From JAADCS01 sp964473735 (GTDB lineage Bacteria > Hydrothermota > Hydrothermia > LBFQ01): a DNA stretch of 10,909 nt. Below, piece by piece: positions 6,790 through 10,909 of the stretch; the stretch's first letter is position 1; the number at the start of each line of letters is the position of its first letter. The stretch covers positions 1-10,909 of the forward strand of contig CAYYQD010000056.1 of the NCBI GenBank assembly GCA_964473735.1, read 5' to 3'. The translations under genes were made by a program, and so were the position numbers. The notes under the pieces were generated by a model, which saw only the letters and a program-made list of their open reading frames with translations, was not told the origin of the DNA and did no database searches.

Positions 6790-9050
6790 GATTCCTCCCT
6801 GCTCCTCATACCCTTTCTGAAGCGGCGGAAGTTGTTGTAATCGTACATCACCATTATGGAGAGGGAGGGCCACTTCGTACGGAAGGTACTGACCTGCCTG
6901 AAACCTTCGGAGGTTATCTCCGTTTCCCTCCGGCTGATACGTAGGAAGTCGTTGAACTGGCCCACGACGAATACGCTACGGCTGAGGGGTACCCTTAGGC
7001 CGAGGTCAAGGGAGTACGAGGCCCTCTGCACCCCTCCGGGTACGTACCGGGGACCGGAGTACCTGCCGCTTAGCTGCAGTCCTATTGGCCCCCTGCCTAA
7101 GGTCAGGCTTCCTTTAACGTCGTACGTTAGACTTCGGGTTATACTGTCCAGATATACCCTGTGGTCGTAGATGTCAAGGCTGAAGTTGAGAGTAAGGAGC
7201 TTCCATGGGTAGTACGTGGCATAGACTTCCACGCCGGAGGATGTGGTGAATCCCGCGTTCCTCCACGTATATACCACCTTAGTCCCCTCGTAGTCGGGCA
7301 GGTAGTCTATGTTGTTATCCGTACGCCTGTAGAAGGCCTCAACTCCGGCGTACCCCTTACCTCCGAATACCCTCTGATAGCCGGCCTCAAGGGAGTGGCT
7401 GTACTCCGGCTTCAGGGCCGGATTCCCTCTCTGTAGGGTGAATTCGTCTATTACCCTCTTGAAGGGGTTGAGCTGCCAGTGTCTGGGGTGCCATATCCTA
7501 CGGGAGTAGCTGATGCTGAACTGGTTGGCCACGTCCCTGTGATAGGAGATATGTATGGATGGGAAGGGGTCCGTGGAGCGGAAGGTGTAGGTGCTGTCCC
7601 CCACCTCTATCCTCCTGTCCGTAGCCTCAACCCTGACCCCGACGGAGTAGGATACGCTCCCCATGCGGTCGGAGTAGGAGACGTATGCGGCGTGGGTGGT
7701 GCGACGGTACCGGGAGTCTATGGGCGACGACACGAGGGTAAAGGAGTCGGAGGAGTAGGTGTAGTACTCCGTCGTGTTCGTGGAGCCCCACAGATCCCCC
7801 TGATACCCGGCCTCCACCTTCCTGTCTTTGCTGTGCTGGTAGGTGTAGTCCACCTTGGCCCGCCACCGATCACCCGGCTCTTCCGAGATGCGCTTAAAAC
7901 CGGAGAGGACGTTTCCGGCGGTGTCTCTCACGTAGTTCACGGTGTTCTCCTTCCCTCCCCGCATTCCGTAGTACAGACTCAAGTCTATCTGATGTTTCCC
8001 GAAGAGGTCCTTCGTGTAGCCCACGTATCCGCTCCGTCTGCTTCCGCCTATGCTGACGTCGGTCTCCGCCTTCCTTCCGGAGCCGTAATCCCCCACCCAT
8101 CCCATTGCGAAGTTCCACAGACCGAAGCTCCCCTCAAAGGTCAGGACGTCGCTGTCGGTAAGGTGGTACTCAAGGCTGGACCTCACTCCGTAGGGTTTCA
8201 TGGAGTAGTGGCGGGTGCCCTCGGCCTCGTAGGAGAAGTCGGGGGTCTGTGTCTCCGTTCTGGACTCAATGTAGCGGGAAAAGAGGAAGTAGTTTCCCCC
8301 AAGGACGAACTTAATCCGGCGGGTGTTTATGCCCAGAGAGGCGCTCAGGCCGTAGTTGTTGAAGGTCCCCAGACGTCCCATGAACGAGGCGGCTACCCCC
8401 TCATCGTGGTGCTTCTTTAGAACGATGTTCATTATGACCCTACCCTCCGCCTCGTACTTCGCCCCCGGGTTGGTTATTATCTCTATCCTCTCAACCGAGG
8501 AGGCCGGTATCTGTCGCAGAGCCTCGGATACCTGCATGACGGTGGGCTTCCCGTTTATGAGGAGGGTGATGTTGGAGGTGTTCCTTATCTTTACGTTGTC
8601 GTTGTTATCCACCGTTATACCCGGGACGTTCTTCAGGGCTTCCAGAGTGGAACCGCCCCTTGAAGATAGCTCGTCCTTGAAGCGTATAACCTTCTTCTCA
8701 CCCTCGTAGGTCACCTTCGGGGCCTCGGTCTCCACCTCAACCGCCCCCACCTCTATAGGTCTGGGGTGCAGGCGCACCGTACCCAGATTAACCTCCTCGG
8801 ATTCCTTAACCTCAACCGTCTTACGCTCGGGATCGTATCCAACAAAGGAGACCTTCAGTACGTACCTGCCCGGTGGTAGCTTGACCTCAAAGTACCCCCT
8901 GTCGTCCGAGTACGTACCGCCGGCCCTCTGGCTATCCGGTAGGGACAGGACCATCACCACCGCACCCGGCAACGGCTCCCCACCCTCACCGTATACGTAC
9001 CCCTTCACCACACCGTACCCGGCGGCCTGAAGCAACCACGCTAATATCAT
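6790..9050 (-). CDS. TonB-dependent receptor-like outer-membrane protein (carboxypeptidase-regulatory domain, plug, OMP_b-brl_3-type barrel), 3' end in gap
   Basis: There are 753 complete residues before the gap. Residues 1-12 (MILAWLLQAAGY) are a very short signal-like segment. Residues about 14-95 form a carboxypeptidase-regulatory-like domain (KGYVYGEGGEPLPGAVVMV ... RGYFEVKLPPGRYVLKVSFVGYDP). Residues about 118-213 are a plug: STLEALKNVPGITVDNND, ITLLINGKPT, then ASSVERIEIITNPGAKYEAEG. The rest is a beta-barrel with many alternating strands, including QRGNPALKPEYSHSLEAGYQ, typical of the outer_membrane beta-barrel family 3 (PF14905-like). Such proteins sit in the outer membrane, often importing siderophores, glycans or peptides by TonB/ExbBD, but the substrate cannot be read here and no TonB-box is evident. 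The reading after KGMRSREE enters the N run; the true C-terminus is missing. The start lies 7 nt behind TATAAT, a leaderless layout, with a palindromic operator candidate upstream. It is divergent from pyrG. Confidence 0.88.
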
Positions 9051-9057
9051 AGCGGGT

Positions 9058-9087
9058 ATTATACGGCAGATTTGAACGATCGTTCAA
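9058..9087 (-). promoter_or_regulatory. Promoter of the receptor gene, leaderless type
   Basis: On the minus strand TTGAAC (9087-9082), an 18-nt spacer and a perfect TATAAT (9063-9058) are followed by ACCCGCT and the ATG at 9050. The expected +1 coincides with or directly precedes the start codon and there is no Shine-Dalgarno, so the mRNA is probably leaderless. The -35 hexamer lies inside an 18-bp palindrome, so a bound protein should block it. Confidence 0.75.
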
Positions 9088-9088
9088 A
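9071..9088. promoter_or_regulatory. 18-bp perfect palindrome, candidate operator between receptor gene and pyrG
   Basis: TTTGAACGATCGTTCAAA is an exact 18-bp palindrome covering the receptor -35. It contains GAAC-N4-GTTC, the form of the Bacillus-type LexA box, and also looks like many TetR-family operators. The binding protein is not encoded in the window, so its identity is open. It lies 22 bases before the pyrG -10 and could also influence pyrG. Confidence 0.75.
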
Positions 9089-9110
9089 CCCGTGGAGTGG
9101 CGGTCGGCGA

Positions 9111-9116
9111 TAAAAT
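9111..9116 (+). promoter_or_regulatory. Likely -10 box of pyrG (TAAAAT), near-leaderless
   Basis: TAAAAT lies 10 bases before the ATG at 9127, predicting a 5' leader of only a few bases. No Shine-Dalgarno precedes the ATG. The -35 is weak: nothing close to TTGACA occurs 16-18 bases upstream. The box lies inside the reading that would start at GTG 9097, which supports the later ATG. Confidence 0.55.
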
Positions 9117-9126
9117 CCCTTACCCT

Positions 9127-10701
9127 ATGAAGTTCGTCTTCGTGACGGGGGGGGTCCTCTCCTCCCTGGGCAAGGGCATAACGTCGGCGTCCATAGGTCT
9201 CCTTCTCAAAAGTAGAGGTCTTAAGGTCACCATCGTGAAGGTTGACCCTTACCTGAACTACGATGCCGGAACCATGAACCCCTACCAGCACGGAGAGGTT
9301 TTCGTAACGGACGACGGCGGGGAGACGGACTTAGACATCGGACACTACGAGAGGTTCCTGAACGAGGACCTATCTAAGAGGAACAACATAACCGCCGGTC
9401 AGGTATATTTAGAGGTGATAGAGAGGGAGAGGAAGGGGAGGTACCTCGGTGCGACGGTTCAGGTCGTACCCCATCTGACCAACCTCATAAAGGAGCGTAT
9501 AAAGGAAGTGGCCAAAGATTACGACGTAACGGTCGTAGAGATAGGGGGTACGGTGGGAGACATAGAGAGCCTCCCCTTTCTGGAGGCCGCACGCCAGATG
9601 GGGCTTGAGGAGAGCTCCTTCTACCTGCACGTCTCCTACGTCCCCTTCGTCAGGTCCGTTGGCGAGATAAAGACCAAACCCACCCAACACTCCGTCCAGA
9701 AACTCCGCGAGATAGGTATCCAGCCGGACGCCCTCGTGTCACGCGGCGAGAAACCGTTAACGTCGGAGGCCCGTCGTAAGCTCGCCCTCTTTTCCAGCCT
9801 CCCGCTCCGGGCCATAGTCAGCGCCCACGACCTCTCCAACGTTTATAAGGTGCCTTTTCTCTTAGCCGAGCAGGACTTAGACGACCTGATATTTGAGAAG
9901 CTGGGTATAGGGATATACAGCGATAGGAACCTGTCGGAGTGGGAGGACTTCGTCCGCCGGGTGGAGGAGGCCCAGAGGGGCGTTAAGGTTGCGATAGTCG
10001 GAAAGTACATAGAGGTGAGGGACGCTTACAAGAGTCTCATTGAGGCCATAGTCCATGCCGGCGCTCATATAGGTGTCAAACCGGAGATAACTCTGGTGGA
10101 TGCCATAAAGCTGGAGAAGGAAGGGACCGATAGCCTCAAGGACTACGACGCCATAGTCATAGCCGGGGGGTTCGGTAGGAGGGGTATTGAGGGGAAGATA
10201 GCCGCCCTGACTTTCGGAAGGGAGAGGGGAATACCTACCCTGGGTATATGCCTCGGTATGCAACTTATGACGGTGGAATGGGCCCGGAACGTCCTGAACC
10301 TTAAGGAGGCCCACAGCGAGGAGTTCTACCCGCAGACCCCCCATCCGGTCATACACCTGTTGCCGGAGCAGAAGGAGATAGATCGCTTAGGCGCGACCAT
10401 GAGGTTAGGTGGGCAGGATGTAAGGTTGGCCGAGGGGAGTCTGATACGCTCCCTCTACGGCAGGGAGGTAATAAGGGAGAGGCACAGACATAGGTACGAG
10501 TTCAACGAGGCCTATAGGGAGGAGTTTGAGAGGAGTGGCCTGAGGGTGGCGGGGGAGACCGACGGTCTGGTGGAGGTCGTGGAGTGGCCGGAGCATCCCT
10601 TCTACGTTGGAGTGCAGTTCCATCCGGAATACACCTCCCGTCCCCTACGGCCCAATCCGGTCTTCGTCGGACTGCTACGGGCCGCTTCCAATAGGTTATG
10701 A
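9127..10701 (+). CDS. pyrG: CTP synthase (glutamine-hydrolysing)
   Basis: This is the cytoplasmic enzyme that makes CTP from UTP, ATP and glutamine, the last step of de novo pyrimidine nucleotide synthesis. It has 524 residues from this ATG (E. coli 545). The N-terminal synthetase domain has GGVLSSLGKG (8-17), KVDPYLN (38-44), DDGGETDLDIGHYERF (62-77), GGTVGDIES (140-148) and KTKPTQHSV (182-190). The C-terminal class I glutamine amidotransferase domain begins near residue 285 and has the nucleophile Cys375 in GICLGMQ and His499/Glu501 in FHPEYTSRP, so the triad is complete. The start at 9127 is chosen because MKFVFVTGG matches the family N-terminus; an in-frame GTG at 9097 would add ten residues and include the -10 box. 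It is divergent from the receptor gene and convergent with the coiled-coil gene, 13 bases away, with no obvious terminator between. No intact attenuator of the Gram-positive pyrG type was seen. Confidence 0.97.
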   Translation: MKFVFVTGGVLSSLGKGITSASIGLLLKSRGLKVTIVKVDPYLNYDAGTMNPYQHGEVFVTDDGGETDLDIGHYERFLNEDLSKRNNITAGQVYLEVIERERKGRYLGATVQVVPHLTNLIKERIKEVAKDYDVTVVEIGGTVGDIESLPFLEAARQMGLEESSFYLHVSYVPFVRSVGEIKTKPTQHSVQKLREIGIQPDALVSRGEKPLTSEARRKLALFSSLPLRAIVSAHDLSNVYKVPFLLAEQDLDDLIFEKLGIGIYSDRNLSEWEDFVRRVEEAQRGVKVAIVGKYIEVRDAYKSLIEAIVHAGAHIGVKPEITLVDAIKLEKEGTDSLKDYDAIVIAGGFGRRGIEGKIAALTFGRERGIPTLGICLGMQLMTVEWARNVLNLKEAHSEEFYPQTPHPVIHLLPEQKEIDRLGATMRLGGQDVRLAEGSLIRSLYGREVIRERHRHRYEFNEAYREEFERSGLRVAGETDGLVEVVEWPEHPFYVGVQFHPEYTSRPLRPNPVFVGLLRAASNRL

Positions 10702-10714
10702 GAAGGTGAGAGTA

Positions 10715-10909
10715 CTACCTCATGAACCTTGCAATGGCAAGGAGTATCCCGGCCAACGCTATAAACTGACCTACCCAGAAGACGAACATCCACCTTATTA
10801 CTGTGGCTATCAGACCCCGTATCTCCGCCCGTAGTTTCTCCATATCGGTACGGAGGCTGCCTATCTCCGCCTGCATATCCGTACGAAGGCTTCCTATCTC
10901 CGCCTGCAT
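10715..10909 (-). CDS. Hendecad coiled-coil protein with C-terminal membrane segment, 5' end probably outside window
   Basis: The visible 64 residues comprise two near-identical 11-residue repeats, MQAEIGSLRTD (1-11 and 12-22), a degenerate third (MEKLRAEIRGL, 23-33), then one hydrophobic segment (about 37-60, VIRWMFVFWVGQFIALAGILLAI) and a short basic end (ARFMR). Coiled-coil proteins with variable numbers of hendecads and a C-terminal membrane anchor (DUF1640-like or Bdr-like architecture) are common in bacteria and mostly uncharacterised. The frame is still open at the right edge with an ATG exactly at the end, inside the repeat, so the true start is probably further upstream. It is likely a membrane-anchored, trimeric or tetrameric coiled coil; its function is unknown. 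It is convergent with pyrG. Confidence 0.75.
   Translation of the reverse strand: MQAEIGSLRTDMQAEIGSLRTDMEKLRAEIRGLIATVIRWMFVFWVGQFIALAGILLAIARFMR
10844..10909 (-). repeat. Tandem 33-bp coding repeat (11-residue hendecad)
   Basis: Two adjacent 33-bp units (10877-10909 and 10844-10876) match at 30 of 33 positions. All three differences are synonymous third-codon changes (GGA/GGC, CTT/CTC, ACG/ACC), so both encode MQAEIGSLRTD. More copies may lie beyond the window edge. Confidence 0.9.

Noticed and set aside
6639..6873. Open frames on either strand across the N run
   Set aside because: They exist only because N codons contain no stops; no evidence supports continuity.
7479..8420. 313-codon plus-strand open frame opposite the receptor gene
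   Set aside because: It is low-complexity (Val/Gly/Pro/His-rich), antisense to a clear barrel gene, with no motif or ribosome site; it is a codon-bias shadow.
9097..9099. GTG as the start of pyrG
   Set aside because: CTP synthases begin with MK-like residues directly before FVTGG; the ATG at 9127 fits, and the 9097 reading would contain the -10 box.
9877..10356. 159-codon minus-strand open frame inside pyrG
   Set aside because: It lies opposite the conserved amidotransferase domain and has no recognisable motifs; shadow frame.
10702..10714. Terminator between pyrG and the coiled-coil gene
   Set aside because: Only 13 bases separate the stops and no GC stem with a U tract is visible.

Overview
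The window is GC-rich bacterial DNA with many ATA (Ile) and AGG (Arg) codons, a bias common in thermophiles. The encoded cell is clearly a diderm. There is a lipoprotein-type N-terminus, a TonB-receptor-like outer-membrane barrel, a second barrel-like protein, and a propeller protein with a C-terminal domain resembling type IX secretion (T9SS) sorting tails. This mix, plus very short signal peptides and start codons placed directly behind a -10 box, suggests an uncultured thermophilic lineage near the FCB/WOR-3 (Hydrothermae-like) part of the tree. That placement is inference. The run of exactly 100 N (6690-6789) marks a scaffold gap, so this is probably a metagenome or draft assembly.

Layout. 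(1) Positions 1-3382, plus strand: two adjacent surface-protein genes. The first is a lipoprotein beta-propeller, cut by the left edge. The second, behind a strong Shine-Dalgarno site, is a DUF7948/SBBP-type propeller with a T9SS-like tail. A GC hairpin at 3392-3410 ends this unit and also the convergent one. (2) Positions 6582-3419, minus strand: a three-gene unit encoding a large SDR-like Rossmann protein, a small barrel-like envelope protein, and a short methylenetetrahydrofolate-reductase-like protein that seems to lack key catalytic residues. The last two genes overlap by 4 bp (GTGA). (3) Positions 9050-6790, minus strand: an outer-membrane TonB-receptor-like barrel whose 3' end is lost in the gap. 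(4) Positions 9127-10701, plus strand: pyrG (CTP synthase), transcribed divergently from the receptor. The 76-bp intergenic region holds an 18-bp perfect palindrome and a -10 box for each direction. (5) Positions 10909-10715, minus strand: the C-terminal part of a hendecad coiled-coil protein with a terminal membrane segment, cut by the right edge.

Apart from pyrG, the window is mainly cell-envelope genes. The genes do not form one recognisable pathway. The most notable signals are the repeated leaderless-start architecture (TATAAT-like box, 7 nt, ATG), the palindromic operator candidate between the receptor gene and pyrG, the degenerate MTHFR-like protein, and the two consecutive seven-unit propeller genes. 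I saw no rRNA, tRNA, CRISPR array, insertion sequence or defence system. No gene-free stretch exceeds 300 bases.
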